The position numbers were made by a program, and so were the translations under genes. From Narthecium ossifragum (taxonomy: Eukaryota > Streptophyta > Magnoliopsida > Dioscoreales > Nartheciaceae), in assembly GCA_963920575.1 (NCBI GenBank), contig OY986974.1, forward strand, positions 62,001-126,000: a DNA stretch of 64,000 nucleotides. The letters are read 5' to 3'. Under the pieces are notes generated by a model. It was not told the DNA's origin. It worked only from the letters and a program-made list of their open reading frames with translations, and made no database searches. Numbering within the stretch: position 1 is the first letter of the stretch; each line of letters opens with the position of its first letter. Shown piece after piece: positions 15,001-27,440 of the stretch.

Positions 15001-15947
15001 CACCGGATCGACCACGTCGAATCCCCGGGTCCTCAGCATCCAAAATAGCAAGCTTTTACCTTTTACCTTTTTTGTCTTTTCCTTCACTTTTTAATACTAG
15101 GCCTTGCTAATTTTTTTCATATTTCTCATTCATTTTTTTGATGAATATCATCCCAGGTAGGCCTCTTCGAAGCTCTTGGCGACCGAATCGGGCACGTCGA
15201 ATCCTCAGATCCTCAGCCTCCAAAATAGCAAGCTTTTACCTTTTTTGCCTTTTCCTTCCCATTTTGATACTAGGCCTGCTTATTTTTTTTCTTATTTCTC
15301 AATCATTTTTTTGCTGAATATCATCTCAGGCAGGCCTCCTCGAAGCCCCTGGCGACCGAATCGGGCACGTCGAATCCTCAGATCCTCAGCCTCCAAAATA
15401 GCAAGCTTTTATCTTTTACCTTTTTTGCCTTTTCCTACACTTTTCAATACTAGGCCTTTCTAATTTTGTTTCTTATTTCTCATTCCTCTTTTTGCTGAAT
15501 ATCATCCCAGGCAAGCCTCCTCGAAGCCCCTGGCCTCCGGATCGGGCACGTCGAATCCCCGGATCCTCAGACTCCAAAATAACAAGCTTTTACATTTTTG
15601 CCTTTTTTGCCTTTTACTTCACTTTTTGATACTAGGCCTTGCTAATTTTTTTTCTTATTTCTCATTAATCTTGTTGCTGAATATCAACCCTGAAAGGCCT
15701 CCTCGAAGCACCTGGCCACCGGATCGAGCACGTCGAATCCCCGGATCCTCAGCCTCCAAAATAGCAAGCTTTTACCTTTTACCTTTTTTGCCTTTTCCTT
15801 CACTTTTTAATATTAGGCCTTGCTAACGTTTTTTCTTATTTCTCATTCATTTTTTTGTTGAATATCATCCCAGGCAGGCCTCCTCGCAGCCCTAGGCCAC
15901 CGGATCGAGCACGTTGAATCCCCGGATCCGCAGCCTCCAAAATAGCA
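1..15947 (+). repeat. Tandem satellite array, domain A (about 181-bp monomer)
   Basis: Head-to-tail monomers of about 174-188 bp fill this stretch, all in the same orientation. Each has a GC-rich block (from CCCAGGCAGGCCTCCTCGAA through CACGTCGAATCC to CAAAATAGCAAGCTT) and a T/C-rich block (TTTTACC heptamers, CCTTTTCCTTCAC, GATACTAGGCC, then TTCTTATTTCTCATTCA). Two half-types alternate: CCCCTGGCCACCGGATCG and CTCTTGGCGACCGAATCG. Most monomers carry GGATCCTCAG, though some near 1-450 and 13.39-13.95 kb carry GGATGCTCAG. AAGCTT occurs in nearly every monomer. Monomers with one heptamer instead of two give a roughly 535-bp three-monomer period around 1.8-3.4 kb. The length is typical of plant centromeric or heterochromatic satellites, but location cannot be told from sequence. 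Short open frames here have no coding support. Confidence 0.97.
8180..12730 (+). repeat. Higher-order duplication in domain A, offset 2716 bp
   Basis: The block at about 8.18-10.01 kb recurs at about 10.90-12.73 kb with a constant offset of 2716 bp, or 15 monomers. Shared private variants show this: TCATATCAGGCAGGACTCC near 8985 and 11701, the TTAGCTCAAAAATAGC monomer near 9050 and 11766, TTCTGATTCATCTTTGTGC near 9327 and 12043, and GGCCACAGGATCCACCACG near 9923 and 12639. Only scattered single-base differences were noticed. A smaller overlapping echo places the GGATCCATAGCCTCTAAAAT monomer near 10674 and 12850. Boundaries are by eye. Confidence 0.8.
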
Positions 15948-15960
15948 TTCCCAGGCATGC
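15861..15960 (+). repeat. Truncated satellite monomer at the domain A/B switch
   Basis: This monomer runs normally to CCTCCAAAATAGCA and then jumps at about 15947 to TTCCCAGGCATGCCTCC, which is the start of the next GC-rich block. The whole T/C-rich half, roughly 100 bp, is missing. Upstream, monomers are mainly GGATCC-core; within a few hundred bases downstream they become GGATGC-core with TTTTTGGTGAATATC. The break therefore lies close to a change of subfamily and may be an unequal-exchange or deletion scar. A shared CA at the join would allow microhomology. Confidence 0.85.
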
Positions 15961-18900
15961 CTCCTCAAAGCCCCTGGCCACCGGATCGGGAACGTCGAAT
16001 CCCCGGATCCTCAACCTCCAAAATAGCAAGATTTTACCTTTTACCTTTTTTGCATTTTCCGTCACTTTTTGATACTAGGCCTTCCTAATTTTTATTATTA
16101 TTTATCATTCATCTTTTTGCTGATTATCATCCCAGGCAGGCCTCCTCGAAGCTCCTGGCGACCGAATCGGGCACGTCGAATCCCCGGATGCTCAGCATCC
16201 AAAATAGCAAGCTTTTACCTTTTACCTTTTTTGCCTTTTCCTTCACTTTTTGATACTAGGCCTTGCTAATTTTTTTTCTTATTTCTCATTCATCTTTTTG
16301 GTGAATATCATCCCAGGCAGGCCTCATCGAAGCTCCTGGCGACCGAATCGGGCACGTCGAATCCCCGCATGCTCAGCCTCCAAAATAGCAAGCTTTTACC
16401 TTTTACCTTTTTTCTCTTTTCTTCACTTTTTGATACTAGGCCGTGCTAATTTTTTTTCTTATTTCTCAATCATCTTTTTGGTGAATATCATCCCAGGCAG
16501 GCCTCCTCGAAACTCCTGGCTACCGAATCGGGCACGTCGAATCTCCGAATGCTCAGCCTCCAAAATAGCAAGCTTTTACCTTTTTCCTTTTTTGCCTTTT
16601 CCTTCACTTTTTGATACTAGGCCTTGCTAATTTCTTTTCTTATTTCTCATTCATCTTTTTGGTGAATATCATCCCAGGCAGGCCTCCTCGAAGCTCCTGG
16701 TGACCGAATCGGGCACGTCGAATCCCCGCATGCTCAGCCTCCAAAATAGCAAGCTTTTACCTTTTACCTTTTTTGCCTTTTCCTTCACTTTTTGATACTA
16801 GGCCTTGCTAATTTTTTGTCTTATTTCCCATTCATCTTTTTGCTGAATATGATCCCACGCAGGCCTTCTCGAAGCTCCTGGCTACCGAATCGGTTACGTC
16901 GAATTCCTGGATCCTCAGCCTCCATAATAGCAAGCTTTTACCTTTTACCTTTTTTGCCTTTTCCTTCACTTTTTGATACTAGGCCTTGCTAATTTTTTTT
17001 CTTATTTCACAATCTGCTTTTTGGTGAATATCATCCCAGGCAGGCCTCCTCGAAGCTCCTGGCGACCGAATCGGGCACGTCGAATCCCAGGATGCTCAGC
17101 CTCCAAAATAGCAAGCTTTTACCTTTTACCTTTTTTGCCTTTTCCTTCACTTTTTGATACTAGGCCTTGCTAATTTTTGTTCTTATTTCTCAATCTTCTT
17201 TTTGGTGAGTATCATCCCAGGCAGGCCTCCTCGAAGCTCCGGGCGACCGAATCGGGCACGTCGAATCGCCGGATGCTCAGCCTCCAAAATAGCAAGCTTT
17301 TACCTTTTACCTTTTTTGCCTTTTCCTTCACTTTTTGATACTAGGCCTTGCTAATTTTTTTTCTTATTTCTCATTCATCTTTTTGGTGAATATCATCCCA
17401 GGCAGGCCTCATCGAAGCTCCTGCCGACCGAATCGGACACGTCGAATCCCCGGATGCTCAGCCTCCAAAATAGCAAGCTTTTACCTTTTACCTTTTTTGC
17501 CTTTTCTTCACTTTTTGATACTAGACCGTGCTAATTTTTTTTCTTATTTCTCAATCATGTTTTTGGTGAATATCATCCCAGGCAGGCCTCATCGAAGCTC
17601 CTGGCGACCGAATCGGACACGTCGAATCCCCGGATGCTCAGCCTCCAAAATAGCAAGCTTTTACCTTTTACCTTTTTTCTCTTTTCTTCACTTTTTGATA
17701 CTAGTCCATGCTAATTTTTTTTCTTATTTCTCAATCATGTTTTTGGTGAATATCATCCCAGGCAGGCCTCCTCGAAGCTCCGGGCTACCGAATCGGGCAC
17801 GTCGAATCCCCGAATGCTCAGCCTCCAAAATAGCAAGCTTTTACCTTTTACCTTTTTTGCCTTTTCCTTCACTTTTTGATACTAGGCCTTGCTAATTTTT
17901 TTTCTTATTTCTCATTCATCTTTTTGGTGAATATCATCCCAAGCAGGCCTCCTCGAAGCTCCTGGCGACCGAATCGGGCACGTCGAATCCCCGGATGCTC
18001 AGCCTCCAAAATAGCAAACTTTTACCTTTTACCTTTTTGGCCTTTTCCTTCACTTTTTGATACTAGGCTTTGCTAATTTTTTTTCTTATTTCTCATTCAT
18101 TTTTTTGGTGAATATCATCCCAGGCTGGCCTCCTCGAAGCTCTTGGCGACCGAATCGGGCACGTCGAATCCCCGGATGCTCAGCCTCCAAAATAGCAAGC
18201 TTTTACCTTTTACCTTTTGTGCCTTTTCTTCACTTTTTGATACTAGGCCGTGCTAATTTTTTTTCTTATTTCTCAATCATCTTTTTGGTGAATATCATCC
18301 CAGGCAGGCCTCCTCGAAGCTCCTGGCTACCGAATCGGGCACGTCGAATCTCCGAATGCTCAGCCTCCAAAATAGCAACCTTTTACCTTTTTCCTTTTTT
18401 GCCTTTTCCTTCACTTTTTGATACTAGGCTTTGCTAATTTTTTTTCTTATTTCTAATTCATCTTTTTGGTGAATATCATCCCAGGCAGGCCTCCTCGAAG
18501 CTCCTGGTGACCGAATCTGGCACGTCGAATCCCCGGATGCTCAGCCTCCAAAATAGCAAGCTTTTACCTTTTACCTTTTTTGCCTTTTCCTTCACTTTTT
18601 GATACTAGGCCTTGCTAATTTTTTGTCTTATTTCCCATTCATCTTTTTGCTGAATATGATCCCACGCAGGCCTTCTCGAAGCTCCTGGCTACCGAATCGG
18701 TTACGTCGAATTCCTGGATCCTCAGCCTCCATAATAGCAAGCTTTTACCTTTTACCTTTTTTGCCTTTTCCTTCACTTTTTGATACTAGGTCTTGCTAAT
18801 TTTTTTTCTTATTTCACAATCTTGTTTTTGGTGAATATCATCCCAGGCAGGCCTCCTCGAAGCTCCTGGCGACCGAATCGGGCACGTCGAATCCCAGGAT

Positions 18901-20730
18901 GCTCAGCCTCCAAAATAGCAAGCTTTTACTTTTTACCTTTTTTGCCTTTTCCTTCACTTTTTGATACTAGGCCTTGCTAATTTTTGTTCTTATTTCTCAA
19001 TCTTCTTTTTGGTGAATATCATCCCAGGCAGGCCTCCTCGAAGCTCCTGGCGACCGAATCGGGCACGTCTAATCCCCGGATGCTCAGCCTCCAAAATAGC
19101 AAGCTTTTACCTTTTACCTTTTTTGCCTTTTCCTTCACTTTTTGATACTAGGCCTTGCTAATTTTTTTTCTTGTTTCTCAATTTTCTTTTTGGTGAATAT
19201 CATCCCAGGCAGGCCTCCTCGAAGCTCCTGGCGACCGAATCGAGCACGTCGAATCCCCGGATGCTCAGCCTCCAAAATAGCAAGCTTTTACCTTTTACCT
19301 TATTTGTCTTTTCCTTCACTCTTTGATACTAGGCCTTGCTAATTTTTTTTCTTATTTCTCATTCATCTTTTTGGTGAATATGATCCCAGGCAGGCCTCAT
19401 CGAAGCTCCTGGCGACCGAATCGGACACGTCGAATCCCCGGATGCTCAGCCTCCAAAATAGCAAGCTTTTACCTTTTACCTTTTTTGCCTTTTCTTCACT
19501 TTTTGATACTAGTCCGTGCTAATTTTTTTTCTTATTTCTCAATCATGTTTTTGGTGAATATCATCCCAGGCAGGCCTCCTCGAAGCTCCGGGCTACCGAA
19601 TCGGGCACGTCGAATCCCCGAATGCTCAGCCTCCAAAATAGCAAGCTTTTACCTTTTACCTTTTTTGCCTTTTCCTTCACTTTTTGATACTAGGCCTTGC
19701 TAATTTTTTTTCTTATTTCTCATTCATCTTTTTGGTGAATATCATCCCAGGCAGGCCTCCTCGAAGCTCCTGGCGACCGAATCGGGCACGTCGAATCCCC
19801 GGATGCTCAGCCTCCAAAATAGCAAACTTTTACCTTTTACCTTTTTGGCCTTTTCCTTCACTTTTTGATTCTAGGCCTTGCTAATTTTTTTTCTTATTTC
19901 TCATTCATTTTTTTGGTGAATATCATCCCAGGCTGGCCTCCTCGAAGCTCTTGGCGACCGAATCGGGCACGTCGAATCCCCGGATGCTCAGCCTCCAAAA
20001 TAGCAAGCTTTTACCTTTTACCTTTTTTGCCTTTTCTTCACTTTTTGATACTAGGCCGTGCTAATTTTTTTTCTTATTTCTCAATCATCTTTTTGGTGAA
20101 TATCATCCCAGGCAGGCCTCCTCGAAGCTCCTGGCTACCGAATCGGGCACGTCGAATCTCCGAATGCTCAGCCTCCAAAATAGCAACCTTTTACCTTTTT
20201 CCTTTTTTGCCTTTTCCTTCACTTTTTGATACTAGGCCTTGCTAATTTTTTTTCTTATTTCTAATTCATCTTTTTGGTGAATATCATCCCAGGCAGACCT
20301 CCTCGAAGCTCCTGGTGACCGAATCGGGCACGTCGAATCCCCGGATGCTCAGCCTCCAAAATAGCAAGCTTTTACCTTTTACCTTTTTTGCCTTTTCCTT
20401 CACTTTTTGATACTAGGCCTTGCTAATTTTTTTTCTTATTTCTAATTCATCTTTTTGCTGAATATCATCCCAGGCAGGCCTCCTCAAAGCCCCTGGCGAC
20501 CGGATTGGGCACGTCGAATCCCCGAATCCTCAGCCTGCAAAATAGCAAGCTTTTACCTTTTACCTTTTTTGCCTTTTCCTTCACTTTTTGATACTAGGCC
20601 TTTCAAATTTTTTTTCTTATTTCTCATTGATCTTTTTGCTGAATATCATCCCAGGCAGTCCTCCTCGAAACCCCTGGCCACCGGATCGGGCACGTCGAAT
20701 CCCAGTATCCTCAGCCTGCAAAATGGCAAG

Positions 20731-20780
20731 CCTTTACCTTTTACCTTTTACCTTTTACCTTTTACCTTTTACCTTTTTGC
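20731..20780 (+). repeat. Expanded TTTTACC heptamer tract, 6 copies
   Basis: In an otherwise normal monomer marked by CAGTATCCTCAGCCTGCAAA and ATGGCAAGCC, the usual one or two TTTTACC units have become six in a row before TTTTTGCC. The first unit is one T short. The same marked monomer recurs at 25.4, 29.2, 32.9 and 60.1 kb with other copy numbers. Confidence 0.9.
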
Positions 20781-23700
20781 CTTTTCCTTCACTTTTTGAT
20801 ACTAGGCCTTTGTAATTTTTTGTCTTATTTCCCATTCATCTTTTTGCTGAATATGATCCCACGCAGGCCTTCTCGAAGCTCCTGGCTACCGAATCGGTTA
20901 CGTCGAATTCCTGGATCCTCAGCCTCCATAATAGCAAGCTTTTACCTTTTACCTTTTTTGCCTTTTCCTTCACTTTTTGATACTAGGCTTTGCTAATTTT
21001 TTTTCTTGTTTCTCAATTTTCTTTTTGGTGAATATCATCCCAGGCAGGCCTCCTCGAAGCTCCTGGCGACCGAATCGGGCACGTCGAATCCCCGGATGCT
21101 CAGCCTCTAAAATAGCAAGCTTTTACCTTTTACCTTTTTTGCCTTTTCCTTCACTCTTTGATACTAGGCCTTGCTAATTTTTTTTCTTATTTCTCATTCA
21201 TCTTTTTGGTGAATATCATCCCAGGCAGGCCTCATCGAAGCTCCTGGCGACCGAATCGGACACGTCGAATCCCCGGATGCTCAGCCTCCAAAATAGCAAG
21301 CTTTTACCTTTTACCTTTTTTCTCTTTTCTTCACTTTTTGATATTAGTCCGTGCTAATTTTTTTTCTTATTTCTCAATCATGTTTTTGGTGAATATCATC
21401 CCAGGCAGGCCTCCTCGAAGCTCCGGGCTACCGAATTGGGCACGTCGAATCCCCGAATGCTCAGCCTCCAAAATAGCAAGCTCTTACCTTTTACCTTTTT
21501 TGCCTTTTCCTTCACTTTTTGATACTAGGCCTTGCTAATTTTTTTTCTTATTTCTCATTCATCTTTTTGGTGAATATCATCCCAAGCAGGCCTCCTCGAA
21601 GCTCCTGGCGACCGAATCGGGCACGTCGAATCCCCGGATGCTCAGCCTCCAAAATAGCAAACTTTTACCTTTTACCTTTTTGGCCTTTTCCTTCACTTTT
21701 TGATACTAGGCCTTGCTAATTTTTTTTCTTATTTCTCATTCATTTTTTTGGTGAATATCATCCCAGGCTGGCCTCCTCGAAGCTCTTGGCGACCGAATCG
21801 GGCACGTCGAATCCCCGGATGCTCAGCCTCCAAAATAGCAAGCTTTTACCTTTTACCTTTTGTGCCTTTTCTTCACTTTTTGATACTAGGCCGTGCTAAT
21901 TTTTTTTCTTATTTCTCAATCATCTTTTTGGTGAATATCATCCCAGGCAGGCCTCCTCGAAGCTCCTGGCTACCGAATCGGGCACGTCGAATCTCCGAAT
22001 GCTCAGCCTCCAAAATAGCAACCTTTTACCTTTTTCCTTTTTTGCCTTTTCCTTCACTTTTTGATACTAGGCCTTGCTAATTTTTTTTCTTATTTCTAAT
22101 TCATCTTTTTGGTGAATATCATCCCAGGCAGGCCTCCTCGAAGCTCCTGGTGACCGAATCTGGCACGTCGAATCCCCGGATGCTCAGCCTCCAAAATAGC
22201 AAGCTTTTACCTTTTACCTTTTTTGCCTTTTCCTTCACTTTTTGATACTAGGCCTTGCTAATTTTTTGTCTTATTTCCCATTCATCTTTTTGCTGAATAT
22301 GATACCACGCAGGCCTTCTCGAAGCTCCTGGCTACCGAATCGGTTACGTCGAATTCCTGGATCCTCAGCCTCCATAATAGCAAGCTTTTACCTTTTACCT
22401 TTTTTGCCTTTTCCTTCACTTTTTGATACTAGGTCTTGCTAATTTTTTTTCTTATTTCACAATCTTCTTTTTGGTGAATATCATCCCAGGCAGGCCTCCT
22501 CGAAGCTCCTGGCGACCGAATAGGGCACGTCGAATCCCAGGATGCTCAGCCTCCAAAATAGCAAGCTTTTACCTTTTACCTTTTTTGCCTTTTCCTTCAC
22601 TTTTTGATACTAGGCCTTGCTAATTTTTGTTCTTATTTCTCAATCTTCTTTTTGGTGAATATCATCCCAGGCAGGCCTCCTCGAAGCTCCTGGCGACCGA
22701 ATCGGGCACGTCGAATCCCCGGATGCTCAGCCTCCAAAATAGCAAGCTTTTACCTTTTACCTTTTTTGCCTTTTCCTTCACTTTTTGATACTAGGCCTTG
22801 CTAATTTTTTTTCTTGTTTCTCAATTTTCTTTTTGGTGAATATCATCCCAGGCAGGCCTCCTCGAAGCTCCTGGCGAACGAATCGGGCACGTCGAATCCC
22901 CGGATGCTCAGCCTCCAAAATAGCAAGCTTTAACCTTTTACCTTATTTGCCTTTTCCTTCACTCTTTGATACTAGGCCTTGCTAATTTTTTTTCTTATTT
23001 CTCATTCATCTTTTTGGTGAATATCATCCCAGGCAGGCCTCATCGAAGCTCCTGGCGACCGAATCGGACACGTCGAATCCCCGGATGCTCAGCCTCCAAA
23101 ATAGCAAGCTTTTACCTTTTACCTTTTTTGCCTTTTCTTCACTTTTTGATACTAGTCCGTGATAATTTTTTTTCTTATTTCTCAATCATGTTTTTGGTGA
23201 ATATCATCCCAGGCAGGTCTCCTCGAAGCTCCGGGCTACCGAATCGGGCACGTCGAATCCCCGAATGCTCAGCCTCCAAAATAGCAAGCTTTTACCTTTT
23301 ACCTTTTTTGCCTTTTCCTTCACTTTTTGATACTAGGCCTTGCTAATTTTTTTTCTTATTTCTCATTCATCTTTTTGGTGAATATCATCCCAGGCAGGCC
23401 TCCTCGAAGCTCCTGGCGACCGAATCGGGCACGTCGAATCCCCGGATGCTCAGCCTCCAAAATAGCAAACTTTTACCTTTTACCTTTTTGGCCTTTTCCT
23501 TCACTTTTTGATTCTAGGCCTTGCTAATTTTTTTTCTTATTTCTCATTCATTTTTTTGGTGAATATCATCCCAGGCTGGCCTCCTCGAAGCTCTTGGCGA
23601 CCGAATCGGGCACGTCGAATCCCCGGATGCTCAGCCTCCAAAATAGCAAGCTTTTACCTTTTACCTTTTTTGCCTTTTCCTTCACTTTTTGATACTAGGC

Positions 23701-25458
23701 CTTGCTAATTTTTGTTCTTATTTCTCAATCTTCTTTTTGGTGAATATCATCCCAGGCAGGCCTCCTCGAAGCTCCTGGCGACCGAATCGGGCACGTCGAA
23801 TCCCCGGATGCTCAGCCTCCAAAATAGCAAGCTTTTACCTGTTACCTTTTTTGCCTTTTCCTTCACTTTTTGATACTAGGCCTTGCTAATTTTTTTTCTT
23901 GTTTCTCAATTTTCTTTTTGGTGAATATCATCCCAGGCAGGCCTCCTCGAAGCTCCTGGCGACCGAATCGGGCACGTCGAATCCCCGGATGCTCAGCCTC
24001 CAAAATAGCAAGCTTTTACCTTTTACCTTATTTGCCTTTTCCTTCACTCTTTGATACTAGGCCTTGCTAATTTTTTTTCTTATTTCTCATTCATCTTTTT
24101 GGTGAATATCATCCCAGGCAGGCCTCATCGAAGCTCCTGGCGACCGAATCGGACACGTCGAATCCCCGGATGCTCAGCCTCCAAAATAGCAAGCTTTTAC
24201 CTTTTACCTTTTTTGCCTTTTCTTCACTTTTTGATACTAGTCCGTGATAATTTTTTTTCTTATTTCTCAATCATGTTTTTGGTGAATATCATCCCAGGCA
24301 GGTCTCCTCGAAGCTCCGGGCTACCGAATCGGGTACGTCGAATCCCCGAATGCTCAGCCTCCAAAATAGCAAGCTTTTACCTTTTACCTTTTTTGCCTTT
24401 TCCTTCACTTTTTGATACTAGGCCTTGCTAATTTTTTTTCTTATTTCTCATTCATCTTTTTGGTGAATATCATCCCAGGCAGGCCTCCTCGAAGCTCCTG
24501 GCGACCGAATCGGGCACGTCGAATCCCCGGATGCTCAGCCTCCAAAATAGCAAACTTTTACCTTTTACCTTTTTGGCCTTTTCCTTCACTTTTTGATTCT
24601 AGGCCTTGCTAATTTTTTTTCTTATTTCTCATTCATTTTTTTGGTGAATATCATCCCAGGCTGGCCTCCTCGAAGCTCTTGGCGACCGAATCGGGCACGT
24701 CGAATCCCCGGATGCTCAGCCTCCAAAATAGCAAGCTTTTACCTTTTACCTTTTTTGCCTTTTCTTCACTTTTTGATACTAGGCCGTGCTAATTTTTTTT
24801 CTTATTTCTCAATCATCTTTTTGGTGAATATCATCCCAGGCAGGCCTCCTCGAAGCTCCTGGCTACCGAATCGGGCACGTCGAATCTCCGAATGCGCAGC
24901 CTCCAAAATAGCAACCTTTTACCTTTTTCCTTTTTTGCCTTTTCCTTCACTTTTTGATACTAGGCCTTGCTAATTTTTTTTCTTATTTCTAATTCATCTT
25001 TTTGGTGAATATCATCCCAGGCAGACCTCCTCGAAGCTCCTGGTGACCGAATCGGGCACGTCGAATCCCCGGATGCTCAGCCTCCAAAATAGCAAGCTTT
25101 TACCTTTTACCATTTTTGCCTTTTCCTTCACTTTTTGATACTAGGCCTTGCAAATTTTTTTTCTTATTTCTAATTCATCTTTCTGCTGAATATCATCCCA
25201 GGCAGGCCTCCTCAAAGCCCCTGGCGACCGGATTGGGCACGTCGAATCCCCGGATCCTCAGCCTGCAAAATAGCAAGCTTTTACCTTTTACCTTTTTTGC
25301 CTTTTCCTTCACTTTTTGATACTAGGCCTTTCAAATTTTTTTTCTTATTTCTCATTTATCTTTTTGCTGAATATCATCCCAGGCAGGCCTCCTCGAAACC
25401 CCTGGCCACCGGATCGGGCACGTCGAATCCCAGTATCCTCAGCCTGCAAAATGGCAAG

Positions 25459-25500
25459 CCTTTACCTTTTACCTTTTACCTTTTACCTTTTACCTTTTTG
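25459..25500 (+). repeat. Expanded TTTTACC heptamer tract, 5 copies
   Basis: Five consecutive TTTTACC units lie in the CAGTATCC/ATGGCAAGCC marked monomer. It belongs to the first copy of the 3745-bp duplication. Confidence 0.9.
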
Positions 25501-27394
25501 CCTTTTCCTTCACTTTTTGATACTAGGCCTTTCTAATTTTTTGTCTTATTTCCCATTCATCTTTTTGCTGAATATGATCCCACGCAGGCCTTCTCGAAGC
25601 TCCTGGCTACCGAATCAGTTACGTCGAATTCCTGGATCCTCAGCCTCCATAATAGCAAGCTTTTACCTTTTACCTTTTTTGCCTTTTCCTTCACTTTTTG
25701 ATACTAGGCCTTGCTAATTTTTTTTCTTATTTCACAATCTTCTTTTTGGTGAATATGATCCCAGGCAGGCCTCCTCGAAGCTCCTGGCGACCGAATCGGG
25801 CACGTCAAATCCCCGGATGCTCAGCCTCCAAAATAGCAAGCTTTTACCTTTTACCTTTTTTGCCTTTTCCTTCACTTTTTGATACTAGGCCTTGCTAATT
25901 TTTGTTCTTGTTTCTCAATCTTCTTTTTGGTGAATATCATCCCAGGCAGGCCTCCTCGAAGCTCCTGGCGACCGAATCGGGCACGTCGAATCCCCGGATG
26001 CTCAGCCTCCAAAATAGCAAGCTTTTACCTTTTACCTTTTTTGCCTTTTCCTTCACTCTTTGATACTAGGCCTTGCTAATTTTTTTTCTTATTTCTCATT
26101 CATCTTTTTGGTGAATATCATCCCAGGCAGGCCTCATCGAAGCTCCTGGCGACCGAATCGGACACGTCGAATCCCCGGATGCTCAGCCTCCAAAATAGCA
26201 AGCTTTTACCTTTTACCTTTTTTCTCTTTTCTTCACTTTTTGATACTAGTCCGTGCTAATTTTTTTTCTTATTTCTCAATCATGTTTTTGGTGAATATCA
26301 TCCCAGGCAGGCCTCCTCGAAGCTCCGGGCTACCGAATCGGGCACGTCGAATCCCCGAATGCTCAGCCTCCAAAATAGCAAGCTTTTACCTTTTACCTTT
26401 TTTGCCTTTTCCTTCACTTTTTGATACTAGGCCTTGCTAATTTTTTTTCTTATTTCTCATTCATCTTTTTGGTGAATATCATCCCAAGCAGGCCTCCTCG
26501 AAGCTCCTGGCGACCGAATCGGGCACGTCGAATCCCCGGATGCTCAGCCTCCAAAATAGCAAACTTTTACCTTTTACCTTTTTGGCCTTTTCCTTCACTT
26601 TTTGATACTAGGCCTTGCTAATTTTTTTTCTTATTTCTCATTCATTTTTTTGGTGAATATCATCCCAGGCTGGTCTCCTCGAAGCTCTTGGCGACCGAAT
26701 CGGGCACGTCGAATCCCCGGATGCTCAGCCTCCAAAATAGCAAGCTTTTACCTTTTACCTTTTGTGCCTTTTCTTCACTTTTTGATACTAGGCCGTGCTA
26801 ATTTTTTTTCTTATTTCTCAATCATCTTTTTCGTGAATATCATCCCAGGCAGGCCTCCTCGAAGCTCCTGGCTACCGAATCGGGCACGTCGAATCTCCGA
26901 ATGCTCAGCCTCCAAAATAGCAACCTTTTACCTTTTTCCTTTTTTGCCTTTTCCTTCACTTTTTGATACTAGGCCTTGCTAATTTTTTTTCTTATTTCTA
27001 ATTCATCTTTTTGGTGAATATCATCCCAGGTAGGCCTCCTCGAAGCTCCTGGTGACCGAATCTGGCACGTCGAATCCCCGGATGCTCAGCCTCCAAAATA
27101 GCAAGCTTTTACCTTTTAACTATTTTGCCTTTTCCTTCACTTTTTGATACTAGGCCTTGCTAATTTTTTGTCTTATTTCCCATTCATCTTTTTGCTGAAT
27201 ATGATCCCACGCAGGCCTTCTCGAAGCTCCTGGCTACCGAATCGGTTACGTCGAATTCCTGGATCCTCAGCCTCCATAATAGCAAGCTTTTACCTTTTAC
27301 CTTTTTTGCCTTTTCCTTCACTTTTTGATACTAGGTCTTGCTAATTTTTTTTCTTATTTCACAATCTTCTTTTTGGTGAATATCATCCCAGGCA

Positions 27395-27440
27395 GGCCTC
27401 CTCGAAGCTTCTTTTTGGTGAATACTTCACTTTTTGATAC
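27395..27440 (+). repeat. Rearranged monomer with internal deletion, first copy
   Basis: After GGCCTCCTCGAAGCT the sequence jumps to TCTTTTTGGTGAATAC and then TTCACTTTTTGATACTAGG. Most of the GC-rich core and the heptamers are lost, while a short stretch of TTCTTTTTGGTGAATA appears twice. The spacing to the next monomer falls from 181 to about 109 bp, a net loss of about 72 bp. The same event is present at the corresponding place 3745 bp downstream, so it predates the duplication. Confidence 0.9.

Noticed and set aside
20731..20780. TTTTACC tract as interstitial telomere repeat
   Set aside because: Plant telomere repeats are CCCTAAA/TTTAGGG; TTTTACC does not match on either strand and arises by expansion of a motif present in every monomer.
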